A stretch of 53,429 nt of DNA from Alistipes sp. (GTDB taxonomy: Bacteria > Bacteroidota > Bacteroidia > Bacteroidales > Rikenellaceae): NCBI GenBank assembly GCA_017421945.1, contig JAFOHD010000090.1, positions 1 through 53,429 on the forward strand, given 5' to 3'. The stretch's first letter is position 1. Every line of letters begins with the position of its first letter. A program made the position numbers and the translations under genes. Of this stretch, positions 1-8,093 are shown piece by piece. The notes below the pieces were generated by a model. The model worked only from the letters and a program-made list of their open reading frames with translations, searched no databases and was not told the DNA's origin.

Positions 1-199
1 GCAAACTTTTGAAATTACAGGTCGATTTTTCACCGATGATCTTGAAAATGCAGTGAGTAAGAAAGCGGGAAAAACACTTCGCTTCCACGATAGCAAACAG
101 AAGGAGTTGATGAACAAAGCTTTCGATGAAAAGGCCTACATAGAGCGTTTTTACAACGAATACCCAAACATGGGTGCTGTTGTTGTGATGCGGGAATAA
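1..199 (+). CDS. C-terminal fragment of an unknown protein
   Basis: An open frame enters from the left edge (codons in phase with position 2) and ends at TAA 197-199, giving about 65 residues with no stop. The fragment is charged and ends with the residues GAVVVMRE. It has no signal peptide, membrane segment or motif I can name, and I do not recognise the family. About 60 nt later comes the promoter of the next gene, so this is the end of its own transcript. The opposite-strand frame over the same bases looks like a shadow because it lacks a promoter and has an unnatural composition. Confidence 0.5.
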   Translation, partial: QTFEITGRFFTDDLENAVSKKAGKTLRFHDSKQKELMNKAFDEKAYIERFYNEYPNMGAVVVMRE

Positions 200-260
200 T
201 GTGTGAGATGCGTAAATATCTCATTCCATAGATGAAAAGTTATATTATATTGAAATTAGA

Positions 261-291
261 TTTGCATTTTACGTAAATTATTGTAAATTTG
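261..291 (+). promoter_or_regulatory. Bacteroidetes-type promoter for the 331 gene
   Basis: TTTG at 261-264 is followed after 19 nt by TAAATTTG at 284-291, matching the -33/-7 form TTG-N19/20-TAnnTTTG. Transcription would start near 297, leaving a leader of roughly 35 nt. Confidence 0.6.
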
Positions 292-330
292 TATTGTAAA
301 GGATTTGTTTAACATTTAATATTTACGACT

Positions 331-795
331 ATGAAGAAACTAATTTTGGCAGTTGTTTTCTGCATGTTGGCTGTGACATCTTTCTCGCAGAATAATGCGA
401 TAGGTATTCGTGCAGGTAGCGGAGCGGAACTTCAGTATGAGAGATTTTTCAATTCAGGTAATGTATTGAAGGTTAATGGTGGCCTTTTTGATTTCGATGG
501 TAGCTTCTTCGGTACATGTATCTACAATTGGGAGGTTTGCAACTGGGGAAATTGGACTCCAAACGCTGGTGACTGGTTCTTGCAGGCTGGTGTCGGTGGT
601 GCATTAGGTATTTTCGACAATGGCACAAGTAGCGATTTCAACGTAGGTGTTGCAGGTGATGTAGCATTTGGTATTCACTTCAGTGGTGCTCCTATCACTT
701 TGGCGATAGATTATCGTCCAACGTTATTTATCCTCAATGATAGTTGGGGTGATGGATTCGGAAGCTTCGGTTTGAGTTGCGTATTCCGTTTCTAA
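331..795 (+). CDS. Small exported beta-barrel-like protein
   Basis: The 154-residue product starts with a clear Sec signal peptide (MKKLILAVVFCMLAVTSFSQ; cleavage near residue 20). The mature part is rich in Gly, Phe, Trp and Asn with alternating polar and hydrophobic stretches, and it ends in CVFRF, an aromatic C-terminus typical of outer-membrane barrels. Two short Trp-rich stretches (around residues 68-85) are distinctive. It is probably a small outer-membrane or periplasmic protein; no enzyme motif is visible. It has its own promoter upstream and a strong terminator directly after the stop, so it is monocistronic. Function unknown. Confidence 0.75.
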   Translation: MKKLILAVVFCMLAVTSFSQNNAIGIRAGSGAELQYERFFNSGNVLKVNGGLFDFDGSFFGTCIYNWEVCNWGNWTPNAGDWFLQAGVGGALGIFDNGTSSDFNVGVAGDVAFGIHFSGAPITLAIDYRPTLFILNDSWGDGFGSFGLSCVFRF

Positions 796-808
796 AATCC
801 ACTACAAT

Positions 809-842
809 AAAAAAAGAGGTCAAAATTTTGACCTCTTTTTTT
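809..842. terminator. Bidirectional intrinsic terminator
   Basis: A perfect 34-bp palindrome (core AGAGGTCAAAATTTTGACCT) is flanked by A and T runs. It lies between the convergent genes ending at 795 and 841 and gives a hairpin plus U-tract in both directions. Confidence 0.85.
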
Positions 843-1356
843 ATAACAGTTTCTGAAATAGAATCTCGTCAAACTCGCCCTCATGGGTTATAATCCAACT
901 CTTGCGTCTGCCACACTCTTCGTAACCTGCTCGTAGGAAGAGCTTAAGGCTTGCAAGGTTGTCTTCCGTCACGCTACACCACAGCTGCCTGAGGTTTAGA
1001 CTCTCGCGAGCATACTGCTCAAGAGTGTTCAGGGCGTCCAGTGCATAGCCTTGACCTCGGAACTCGTCACTTACTATGATGCCTACTCCGGCGCGTCTAT
1101 GCTGCGGGTCAAAATCGAATATATCAACCGCACCCACAACCTCGCCCACATGAGATTCAATGACAAGGCGCAACTGCCGTGTGGCGTAGATATCAAACTG
1201 CTGCTCCTCGATGAGCCTTGAAAGCTGATGGCGAGAAAATGGAGCCACAGTTCCACTTACTCGCCATATGCTTGTATTATTCTCCCAGCCATACATCACG
1301 TCGAGGTCGCGGGGCTCCAGGGCCCTCAAAAAACATATATGTCCCTCGATATTCAT
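841..1356 (-). CDS. GNAT family N-acetyltransferase
   Basis: This 171-residue protein has the full GNAT fold of the RimJ/RimL-like branch. The acetyl-CoA binding loop (motif A) is visible around residues 88-104 as RRAGVGIIVSDEFRGQGYA, followed by an Asn-containing motif B region (SVTEDNLASLKLF) and a typical GYEECGRRK C-terminal strand. Such enzymes transfer acetyl from acetyl-CoA to an amine on a small molecule, peptide or ribosomal protein; the substrate here cannot be read from sequence. It starts 12 nt after the ROK repressor gene on the same strand and is probably co-transcribed with it. Confidence 0.88.
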   Translation of the reverse strand: MNIEGHICFLRALEPRDLDVMYGWENNTSIWRVSGTVAPFSRHQLSRLIEEQQFDIYATRQLRLVIESHVGEVVGAVDIFDFDPQHRRAGVGIIVSDEFRGQGYALDALNTLEQYARESLNLRQLWCSVTEDNLASLKLFLRAGYEECGRRKSWIITHEGEFDEILFQKLL

Positions 1357-1368
1357 TCCCGGGAGATA

Positions 1369-2598
1369 TTATAAACCTATAATCTTGTTGTGTATAAGCA
1401 TCGCCACACCCCAAGCGTTGGCACTCTCCGACATCTTTGACTGGCGGAACTTGGTGTCCTTATATACAAGGTTGAGCGAATACTTGTTTGTCGATGACTT
1501 AAGAGGCAACATGATGTAGTCACCTGCAGCAGCGAGATTACCACCCACAATGACCGTTTCAGGGTTGAACGTATTGATGAGGAATGCAACCGCCTTGCCC
1601 AACTTCTCACCAACCTCCTCAATAAGCTCAATTGAGAGGTTGTCATCGTTCTGCGCCGCAGCTATGATGTCGTCGATATGTATGCGCTCGCCACGGTCAT
1701 ATTTGTTACGCAGGATGGTATTCACACCACTCTTTATAAGCTTCACGAGTTTCTCTTCGATGGCAATACCCGATACTTCGGTCTCGAGGCAGCCCTTCTT
1801 GCCACAGGCACATATGGTCTCATTGTCGAAGAATGGAATGTGACCGAACTCACCCGCAAAACCATTCTTGCCATAATAGAGTTTACCGTCAATCACGATT
1901 CCGATAGCCACACCTCGTCCCAAGTGGAGGTAAATCACATCGCTGTCGGCCTTCGATTTGCTGCAATTATACTCGGCATAGCATCGCGCACGGGTGTCAT
2001 TCTCAAGCAACACGCGAATCTTCACACGATCCTGAATGATATCGCGCAACGACTCGTCATTTGAAGTGAAATAGGCGTAGCTGCGACCTGTTTCTGGATT
2101 TACACGGCCTACGATAGATACGCCCAGGCCGAGAATCTTGCCACGCTCGATGCCGCAGTCGTTGATGAAATTCTCGATATTGGCACATATTTTTTCAAGG
2201 CATTGTGGGCGGTTCTGCAACTCAAACGATGAGTCGATAACCTCCTTGATGATGTTGTTTTGCAGGTCGGTGATGACAAATGTCATGTTGTCACGTGCTA
2301 CGTTCACTCCCGCAAAGTAGATTGCCGAGTTTGCCAATCCAAAGACATTTGGGCGACGACCACCAGGGGTCTCAACCTTGCCCAAGTCGTTCACGATATT
2401 ATCCTCGATAAGCTCCTGCACCAACTTAGTGATGGTTGGTACGCTTATGTGCAACTCTTTAGTAAGTTCCGACAAGGTGCATTCGCCATTAACCGCCATA
2501 TAGGCAATTATGTTACGCTTGATGATGTTGTTCTTATGCGTAATACCCTTAAGCTGTTTGTTGGGCTCAATGTTGAAAAATTCTGCTAATGATGACAT
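1369..2598 (-). CDS. ROK family transcriptional repressor
   Basis: The 409-residue protein combines an N-terminal winged helix-turn-helix (residues 20-80; recognition region TLSELTKELHISVPTITKLV) with a ROK sugar-kinase-like domain. The ROK zinc motif is present (GEFGH near 249-253, then CACGKKGCLE with C263, C265 and C270), and the ENDTRA segment near residue 199 corresponds to the kinase active-site region. NagC/Mlc/XylR-type ROK proteins repress sugar-uptake or catabolic genes and release DNA on binding a sugar or its phosphate. No sugar operon adjoins it, so the regulon is probably elsewhere. A GNAT gene follows 12 nt downstream. Confidence 0.9.
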   Translation of the reverse strand: MSSLAEFFNIEPNKQLKGITHKNNIIKRNIIAYMAVNGECTLSELTKELHISVPTITKLVQELIEDNIVNDLGKVETPGGRRPNVFGLANSAIYFAGVNVARDNMTFVITDLQNNIIKEVIDSSFELQNRPQCLEKICANIENFINDCGIERGKILGLGVSIVGRVNPETGRSYAYFTSNDESLRDIIQDRVKIRVLLENDTRARCYAEYNCSKSKADSDVIYLHLGRGVAIGIVIDGKLYYGKNGFAGEFGHIPFFDNETICACGKKGCLETEVSGIAIEEKLVKLIKSGVNTILRNKYDRGERIHIDDIIAAAQNDDNLSIELIEEVGEKLGKAVAFLINTFNPETVIVGGNLAAAGDYIMLPLKSSTNKYSLNLVYKDTKFRQSKMSESANAWGVAMLIHNKIIGL

Positions 2599-2632
2599 AG
2601 TTTATTATTGAGGATTATTATTATCTGTTTGG

Positions 2633-2663
2633 CAAATATAAATGTTTTTACTCAAAATACCAA
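2633..2663 (-). promoter_or_regulatory. Promoter of the ROK repressor operon
   Basis: On the minus strand TTG (2663-2661) is followed after 20 nt by TATATTTG (2640-2633), matching the Bacteroidetes sigma-ABfr consensus. The predicted start near 2626 leaves a leader of about 28 nt. Confidence 0.6.
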
Positions 2664-2800
2664 TAGAATTTTTAATTATTTTACAATATTTATTAAAAAT
2701 TACGCTATCTGTTTGCCGTTCCGGGAAAAATTTACACTCTGTCAGATGCTTTCAATATCGTTATATAATACCCTAAAGTTGTTTAATAAAGGGTGTTGAT

Positions 2801-2831
2801 TTGGAAAATTGCTCCCGAGATTATACCTTTG
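2801..2831 (+). promoter_or_regulatory. Promoter of fabD
   Basis: TTG at 2801-2803, a 20-nt spacer and TACCTTTG at 2824-2831 fit the -33/-7 consensus exactly. Because the start site falls near 2838, an upstream in-frame ATG at 2793 cannot be the translation start. The 2599-2879 gap holds only this promoter, the divergent ROK promoter and AT-rich sequence. Confidence 0.7.
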
Positions 2832-2879
2832 CGGCGTTTAACCACGAGTTTGTCGCGAGCTCGATTAATTATTTACGAT

Positions 2880-3761
2880 ATGAAACATGCTTATGTTTTT
2901 CCTGGTCAGGGTTCTCAATATCCTGGTATGGGAAAAGACTTGTACGAAAACAACGCCGAGGCTAAAGCCCTCTTTGAGCAGGCTAACGACATCCTCGGAT
3001 TTCGTATAACTGAGATTATGTTTGAAGGCTCGGCAGAGGATTTGAAGCAAACAAAGGTTACACAGCCAGCCGTATTCCTTCATTCGGTGATTTTGGCAAA
3101 GGTATTTGGTATCAAGCCCGATGCTGTGGCAGGTCACTCGCTCGGCGAGTTCTCGGCATTGGTAGCTGCGGGTGCGCTCTCGTTTGAGGATGGCTTGCGT
3201 TTGGTGGCAAAGCGTGCCATGGCTATGCAGAAGTGCTGCGAGAGTCAGCCTGGAGGTATGGCTGCAATCCTGGCTTTGGCAGACGAGGTTGTCGAGAAGG
3301 TGTGCGACGAAACGGAAGGTGTGGTGGTAGCCGCAAACTACAACTGCCCAGGCCAGCTGGTTATTTCGGGTGCTAATGAGGCTATTGATGCCGCTTGTGT
3401 AAAGCTGAAGGAGGCTGGTGCGAAACGAGCCCTCCGTCTGCCCGTAGGTGGAGCTTTTCACTCACCTCTAATGGAGGCTGCACGCGCCGAACTTGAGCAG
3501 GCTATTGCCGAGGTGGAGTTCCACACTCCTGTGTGCCCCGTATATCAGAATGTGGATGCACAGCCACAGACCGACCCTGAGATTATCAAGCAGAACATTA
3601 TCGCTCAGTTGACGGCTCCCGTGCGCTGGACGCAGATAGCGCAGAATATGATAGCTGATGGTGTCGGTGAGTTTACCGAGTTGGGCCCCGGCGCAGTATT
3701 GCAGGGTTTGATAAAGAAGGTGAATGCCGATGTTGTAGCCGAGTCAAAGAGTGCTATGTAA
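2880..3761 (+). CDS. fabD: Malonyl-CoA:ACP transacylase
   Basis: FabD moves the malonyl group from CoA to acyl carrier protein, supplying extender units for fatty acid synthesis in the cytoplasm. The 293-residue product opens with the family signature FPGQGSQYPGMG and carries the nucleophile motif GHSLGEF (Ser87), the catalytic-His region GGAFHSPLM, and a C-terminal ELGPGAVLQGLIKK. Length matches the family (about 290-310). The start at 2880 is chosen because the mapped promoter lies downstream of the earlier in-frame ATG at 2793, and those extra 29 residues do not resemble FabD. No other fatty-acid gene is adjacent. Confidence 0.95.
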   Translation: MKHAYVFPGQGSQYPGMGKDLYENNAEAKALFEQANDILGFRITEIMFEGSAEDLKQTKVTQPAVFLHSVILAKVFGIKPDAVAGHSLGEFSALVAAGALSFEDGLRLVAKRAMAMQKCCESQPGGMAAILALADEVVEKVCDETEGVVVAANYNCPGQLVISGANEAIDAACVKLKEAGAKRALRLPVGGAFHSPLMEAARAELEQAIAEVEFHTPVCPVYQNVDAQPQTDPEIIKQNIIAQLTAPVRWTQIAQNMIADGVGEFTELGPGAVLQGLIKKVNADVVAESKSAM

Positions 3762-3782
3762 TTCATATTACATTGGAAAACA

Positions 3783-3816
3783 AAAAGAGTTCAGTGCTGA
3801 TGCGCTGAACTCTTTT
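3783..3816. terminator. Bidirectional terminator between fabD and DUF5606 gene
   Basis: A 15-bp stem (AAAAGAGTTCAGTGC with GCGCTGAACTCTTTT, one G-T wobble) and a 4-nt loop are flanked by A and T runs between two convergent genes. Confidence 0.85.
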
Positions 3817-3833
3817 GTTTTGTGGCAGAAGAA

Positions 3834-4253
3834 TTACTCCTCGGTCTGCTCCTCGCCATCTGTTGGGAGCTTAAACTCGGTCATGCCCGCAGCTACCAGG
3901 ATGTTAAACCATGAGAGAGCCTTCTTGATATCCGATACATGAACACGCTCACGGTCATACTCTGGCAACACCTCGCCAAAGTAAGCCTTCATCTTCTCGG
4001 CAGACTCCTTGTGAGAGAGTCCCTCCTTACCCTCGGTGTGGGCATACATGCGAGTGAACACCTCGGCCAAAGGGATATCCTCACCCTCGGTGAACATTGA
4101 AATCTCCGACAATGCACTCACGCGTGAAGTTGCTGAAGCATTCATGCGACGACCGTCGCCCAAAGACTCGACGATGATGCCGTTCTTTGACTGTGCTACA
4201 TACCTATACAGACCAGGCATTCCCGAGATTGCCAAAATTTCCTTAAATTCCAT
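3834..4253 (-). CDS. DUF5606 domain protein
   Basis: The 139-residue protein begins MEFKEILAISGMPGLYRYVAQ, the hallmark of the Bacteroidetes DUF5606 family, and ends with an acidic tail (DGEEQTEE). It has no signal peptide or membrane segment, so it is probably cytoplasmic; its function is unknown. The ATG at 4253 is used rather than the one at 4283 because the minus-strand promoter box covers 4283-4290, which makes the longer start impossible, and because the extra ten residues are not family-like. It is a single-gene transcript ending at the shared hairpin. Confidence 0.85.
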   Translation of the reverse strand: MEFKEILAISGMPGLYRYVAQSKNGIIVESLGDGRRMNASATSRVSALSEISMFTEGEDIPLAEVFTRMYAHTEGKEGLSHKESAEKMKAYFGEVLPEYDRERVHVSDIKKALSWFNILVAAGMTEFKLPTDGEEQTEE

Positions 4254-4282
4254 AACTGTAAATTTCAAAATGTTAATCACCA

Positions 4283-4314
4283 CAAATGTAGTGAAAAATT
4301 CTTGTTATTTCAAA
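4283..4314 (-). promoter_or_regulatory. Promoter of the DUF5606 gene
   Basis: Minus strand TTTG (4314-4311), 20 nt, then TACATTTG (4290-4283). It fixes the DUF5606 start at 4253. Confidence 0.65.
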
Positions 4315-4343
4315 AACGTATATAGTTTGTGACAACTTTTCTA

Positions 4344-5258
4344 TTATTCCTTGGTCAAATGAACATCCAACTGAGGGAATGGGAAGTTTGCGCCATGCTT
4401 AGGCAACTCCTTATAAAAAGCCTCGGTAACGTCGTCATACAGACCCCAGAAATTTTCATTTCTAACCCAAGCGCGAGCCTCAATCACCACAGCACTATCG
4501 GCCAATGCGTCAATGCGTACAATTGGGGCAGGGTCGGCCAGGGCGCGCTCATCGCGCTTGATAATTGAGAGCATAGCCTCGCGAATCTGGTCGTAATCAT
4601 CACCATAAGCTACCGATACCTTCCAGCTGCAGCGGCGAGTGGTTGAGGTTGAGTAGTTGTTGATGATTGATGTCGAGATGGCATTGTTGGGAATGTAGAT
4701 GGTTTTCTTGTCACCCGTAAGTACCACGCTATTAAACAGGCTTATGCTTGCCACAGTGCCGCTAACACCCTGCGCTTCGATAAAATCACCCACACGATAG
4801 GGCCTCAGAACAAGAATCATCACTCCGCCAGCGAAGTTCTGTAACGTGCCGCTCAACGCCATACCAATAGCCAAACCCATTGATGCCAGCACGGCAAGGA
4901 ATGACGACGAGTTAAAGCCGAGTACCGACACTATAATCAACACAATCAAGACATATCCCAAAACCTTCACTGCGGTCAGAATAAACGAATGGAGTGAAAC
5001 TTCGACACCTCGGCGTGACATGAGGGAATCGACAATCTTGAGCAATTTGCCCAATAACCAACGGGCAACGTAAAATATGGTCAGCGAAATGACCATCTTG
5101 ATGCCGGTCCACACTGCCCAATTGAGCATGTCGCTCCAAATGTCTTTCACAAAATCAGCGTCGCTCAGTCGCTGCACGGTCTCTGCAAAACGAGCTTTTT
5201 GAATGCTGTCTGGCACAATCAACTGCTCAGTGCCCTCTGTTTGCATAAAATTTATCAT
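4344..5258 (-). CDS. MscS-type small-conductance mechanosensitive channel
   Basis: The 304-residue membrane protein opens under membrane tension to release solutes during hypo-osmotic shock. Three hydrophobic segments lie at roughly residues 45-70, 90-115 and 117-145. The last is the Gly/Ala-rich pore helix (SMGLAIGMALSGTLQNFAGG) that defines MscS, followed by the beta domain motif RPYRVGDFIEAQGVSGTV and YIPNNAISTSIINNYS. Length is close to E. coli MscS (286). A second Met lies four residues in (MQTEGTE) and is an equally possible start. The promoter box lies about 33 nt upstream, and the gene diverges from the alpha-galactosidase gene. Confidence 0.92.
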   Translation of the reverse strand: MINFMQTEGTEQLIVPDSIQKARFAETVQRLSDADFVKDIWSDMLNWAVWTGIKMVISLTIFYVARWLLGKLLKIVDSLMSRRGVEVSLHSFILTAVKVLGYVLIVLIIVSVLGFNSSSFLAVLASMGLAIGMALSGTLQNFAGGVMILVLRPYRVGDFIEAQGVSGTVASISLFNSVVLTGDKKTIYIPNNAISTSIINNYSTSTTRRCSWKVSVAYGDDYDQIREAMLSIIKRDERALADPAPIVRIDALADSAVVIEARAWVRNENFWGLYDDVTEAFYKELPKHGANFPFPQLDVHLTKE

Positions 5259-5290
5259 ACTTCTTGCCTATCTTTTATAAGTTTAGGTCG

Positions 5291-5298
5291 CAAAGGTA
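5291..5298 (-). promoter_or_regulatory. -7 element for the mscS-type gene
   Basis: Minus strand TACCTTTG at 5298-5291 matches TAnnTTTG. No good TTG is seen 20 nt upstream, only an A/T run. Confidence 0.5.
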
Positions 5299-5321
5299 AT
5301 TATTTTTTATAAAAAAAATAC

Positions 5322-5329
5322 TAACTTTG
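5322..5329 (+). promoter_or_regulatory. -7 element for the GH36 gene
   Basis: TAACTTTG matches TAnnTTTG and sits about 43 nt before the ATG at 5372. A T-run at 5303-5308 takes the -33 position. It is divergent with the mscS box 24 nt away. Confidence 0.5.
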
Positions 5330-5371
5330 TAGGAGAAGTGTAGAGTGTAATAAACCAAAATATGCTTGGTG

Positions 5372-7414
5372 ATGAAGTATAAGATTTATTTCATGTTTTT
5401 AATGATGGCGATGTTGTGTGTGACGTCGCCCACCGTAGCGCAGACGTCGCAGAAGATGACTGTGCCGACGTCGATTGATAAGTGGATTACCACAACCTTT
5501 GCCAAGGGTAAGACTCCGCCATTCTCGTTTGTCTATGATGGCGTACATTCACAGTCGTTCATCCGCAAATGGCGTCACTCAATTGTCAAGGGCGAAGGCT
5601 CGGATGGGGTTGTGACCTACACCATCTCGTATGCCGACAAGATTACGGGATTGAAGGTGGAGTGCCATGTGAAGGGTTTTCAGGAGTTTGGCGCAGTTGA
5701 GTGGGTGCTGAATTTCAGGAATGAAGGCGGCGCAAACTCAAAGCAGATTACGAGCGTAAAGACTCTGGATTATTCGGCGTTGAGCACAATAGGGGGAGAG
5801 TTTAAGGTGTTGCATGCAATGGGCAGTAATCACGACAGGGCCGACTTCAGGCCGCAGATGACAACCATCAAAGCCGATGCGCCCTTGACCATGTCGCCCA
5901 TGCACGGTCGCTCGTCCGACACCTCGGCCTTCCCATTCTTTAACCTTATCACGCCCGACAATCGTGGCGTTGTGGTGGCTGTGGGCTGGACAGGCACATG
6001 GTTTGCCGACATCGCTGCTCCCGCAGCGGGGAGCGTATCGGTAGCGGCGGGTATGAAGACCATGGATTTGCACCTTTACCCGGGCGAGGCGATTCGCACT
6101 CCGCTTGTTGCGATGCTCTTCTGGCAGGGTGAGGACTATATGACGGGAAACAATAAGTTCCGCCGTTTTGTGTTGGCGCATCACACCCGTAAGCCAAGCG
6201 CGGAGTTGGGTAGCTATTCGCCTTTGTGTGGCGGTATGGATTGGGGCGACCCTGCACCTTGCAATGAGTATGGATGTCTGACCGAGGAGTATGCTGTGGC
6301 GATTATCAAACGATATGAGTTTTTTGAACTGAAGCCAGAGGTCATCTGGCTTGATGCTGGTTGGTATGAAGGCTCTGGTGGCTGGAATGCCAACTGGTGG
6401 AATAGTGTGGGCAGCTGGGTTGCGGATAAAAAGCGTTTTCCTCGAGGTTTGAAGCCTTTGTCGGATGCGGCACACTCTATTGGCGCGAAATTCATGGTGT
6501 GGTTTGAGCCCGAGCGAGTGTATGATGGTTCCCGATTGGCAAAGGAGCATCCGGAGTGGTTGCTGAAAGTGGAGCCGGGAAATAATTTGCTCGATTTAGG
6601 CAATAAGGAGGCCTTGGATTGGCTGTGCAAATATATCGGTGACTTTATGCAGGAGAATGGTATCGACTACTACCGTCAGGATTTCAACATGCCGATAAGC
6701 CCTTACTGGGCGAAGCATGACGAGCCGGGCCGCATAGGAATGAAGGAGATTCGCCACATCGAGGGTCTGTATGCCTATTGGGATTATCTCATTGAGCGTT
6801 TCCCTGCATTGATGATTGACAACTGCGCATCGGGTGGTCGCCGTCTTGACCTTGAGACAACGAGCCGCAGTATTCCTTTGTGGCGCACCGACTACCAATA
6901 TAGTGAGGTGAACGGATATCAGTGTCACACCTATGCGCTCAATTTCTTCCTGCCATTGCATGGTACGGGTACGTATCATGTCGATGCTTACGGATATCGC
7001 TCAAGCATGAGTTCGGCAACTGTGTGTAACTGGGTGCTCACGGGGCAGGGCGTTACCGTGCCGGGTATGCAGAATTATATGCAGCAGTTCAGGGAGTTGC
7101 GTCCATACTACCTCGAGGATTTCTATCCTCTTACAGGTTTGCAGGACCACACTCCCGACACGGTGTGGCTGGCCTATCAGCTCAACCGTCCATCGGACGA
7201 TACGGGTATAGTTGTGGCATTCCGTCGCAGGGATAACCTTCAGCCCGAGATTGATGTGCAGTTGCGTGGGCTTAAGTCTGAGGCTACGTATCAGGTGCTG
7301 AATGTTGATACGGGCGAGTCGGTGAACCTGTCGGGTGAGGAGTTGATGAGGGGCTTGAAGCTAAAGCTCGATATGCCTTACTTGTCGCTGCTGCTGAAAT
7401 ATAAACTGCAATAA
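5372..7414 (+). CDS. GH36 alpha-galactosidase, exported
   Basis: This 680-residue enzyme is predicted to release terminal alpha-galactose (melibiose or raffinose-type sugars) in the periplasm or at the surface. It has a Sec signal peptide ending in TVAQ (about residue 24), an N-terminal beta-sandwich, a TIM barrel from about residue 285 and a C-terminal beta domain. Melibiase motifs are clear: WLDAGWYEG, FMVWFEPERV, the nucleophile Asp437 in YYRQDFNMP, DNCASGGRR, and the acid/base Asp507 in LWRTDYQYSE. A TTG two codons upstream could also start translation, but ATG 5372 gives the normal signal. It is monocistronic, with a promoter upstream and a hairpin after the stop. Exact substrate is inferred from the family. 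Confidence 0.9.
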   Translation: MKYKIYFMFLMMAMLCVTSPTVAQTSQKMTVPTSIDKWITTTFAKGKTPPFSFVYDGVHSQSFIRKWRHSIVKGEGSDGVVTYTISYADKITGLKVECHVKGFQEFGAVEWVLNFRNEGGANSKQITSVKTLDYSALSTIGGEFKVLHAMGSNHDRADFRPQMTTIKADAPLTMSPMHGRSSDTSAFPFFNLITPDNRGVVVAVGWTGTWFADIAAPAAGSVSVAAGMKTMDLHLYPGEAIRTPLVAMLFWQGEDYMTGNNKFRRFVLAHHTRKPSAELGSYSPLCGGMDWGDPAPCNEYGCLTEEYAVAIIKRYEFFELKPEVIWLDAGWYEGSGGWNANWWNSVGSWVADKKRFPRGLKPLSDAAHSIGAKFMVWFEPERVYDGSRLAKEHPEWLLKVEPGNNLLDLGNKEALDWLCKYIGDFMQENGIDYYRQDFNMPISPYWAKHDEPGRIGMKEIRHIEGLYAYWDYLIERFPALMIDNCASGGRRLDLETTSRSIPLWRTDYQYSEVNGYQCHTYALNFFLPLHGTGTYHVDAYGYRSSMSSATVCNWVLTGQGVTVPGMQNYMQQFRELRPYYLEDFYPLTGLQDHTPDTVWLAYQLNRPSDDTGIVVAFRRRDNLQPEIDVQLRGLKSEATYQVLNVDTGESVNLSGEELMRGLKLKLDMPYLSLLLKYKLQ

Positions 7415-7425
7415 AATTGAATGAA

Positions 7426-7462
7426 CCCCAAAAGTCGATTGGCTTTTGGGGCTTGTTTTTTT
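7426..7462. terminator. Terminator after the GH36 gene
   Basis: An 11-bp stem (CCCCAAAAGTC paired with GGCTTTTGGGG, one wobble) with a 4-nt loop is followed by CTTGTTTTTTT on the plus strand. The opposing gene ends at 7461, so the hairpin can also serve it. Confidence 0.85.
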
Positions 7463-8093
7463 AGAACATGTATGCTGCACCGACATAGAAGTTGCGGCTG
7501 TTGACCGTGCCGCCGTTGAAGCCTTTGGCAATGTCGAGCACTCCCCAGTCGTACCCCAAATAGATGCGGTAGTGATTGAACATCTCCACGCCGCCACGCA
7601 CTCCAAGGCCGAAGTCGAAGCGTTTCAGCCCCGATGAACTGAAGCTGTCGGGTTTGGTGGTGTTTTCGCCGTCGAAGAACTTGTTTTTACCGAACAGCCC
7701 CACGCCGAAATAGGGACCAAACGATGCAAACAGGTTGAACGTGCTGCCTAAATTATAGCGATAGCCGATGTGGATGGGTATCTCCAGATAGTAGGGGCGC
7801 AGAGTGTTGCTTAAGTACTGACCCTCCACTACCTGCTCAACCTTGGCACCGCGCGAACTTAGCAAGGCCTCCATGTCGAAGTAGAAACCATCGTAGATAA
7901 ACGGAGCGTCAAGTTCCATGCGGAAGCCCGCCTTGAAGCCTATGCGCGATTCGGGGTCGTAGGATATGCTCCCGGCTTCAACGGCATAGTTGCTGAAATT
8001 GATGGCTCCTGTGATGCCATAGCGTAGCCCTTGCGCCCGTGTGGTGGCGGTGAAGAGCAGAATGAGGGAGAGAAGTGGTAAAATTTTTTTCAT
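7461..8093 (-). CDS. Outer-membrane beta-barrel protein (PorT/OMP_b-brl_2-like)
   Basis: The 210-residue product has a Sec signal peptide (cleaved after about residue 20, TTRAQ) and a mature part of alternating amphipathic strands: GLRYGITGAINFSNY at the start, LEIPIHIGYRYNLG mid-way, and GAAYMF at the end. This is the pattern of small eight- to ten-stranded porin-like barrels common in Bacteroidetes. No enzymatic motif is seen; role unknown. Its size and fold resemble the 18554-19189 protein in this window, with similar LEIP/VEVPV mid-regions. No exact promoter box was found upstream. Confidence 0.82.
   Translation of the reverse strand: MKKILPLLSLILLFTATTRAQGLRYGITGAINFSNYAVEAGSISYDPESRIGFKAGFRMELDAPFIYDGFYFDMEALLSSRGAKVEQVVEGQYLSNTLRPYYLEIPIHIGYRYNLGSTFNLFASFGPYFGVGLFGKNKFFDGENTTKPDSFSSSGLKRFDFGLGVRGGVEMFNHYRIYLGYDWGVLDIAKGFNGGTVNSRNFYVGAAYMF

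Noticed and set aside
2793..2879. N-terminal extension of FabD from ATG 2793
   Set aside because: The promoter -7 box (2824-2831) lies inside it and the extra residues do not resemble FabD.
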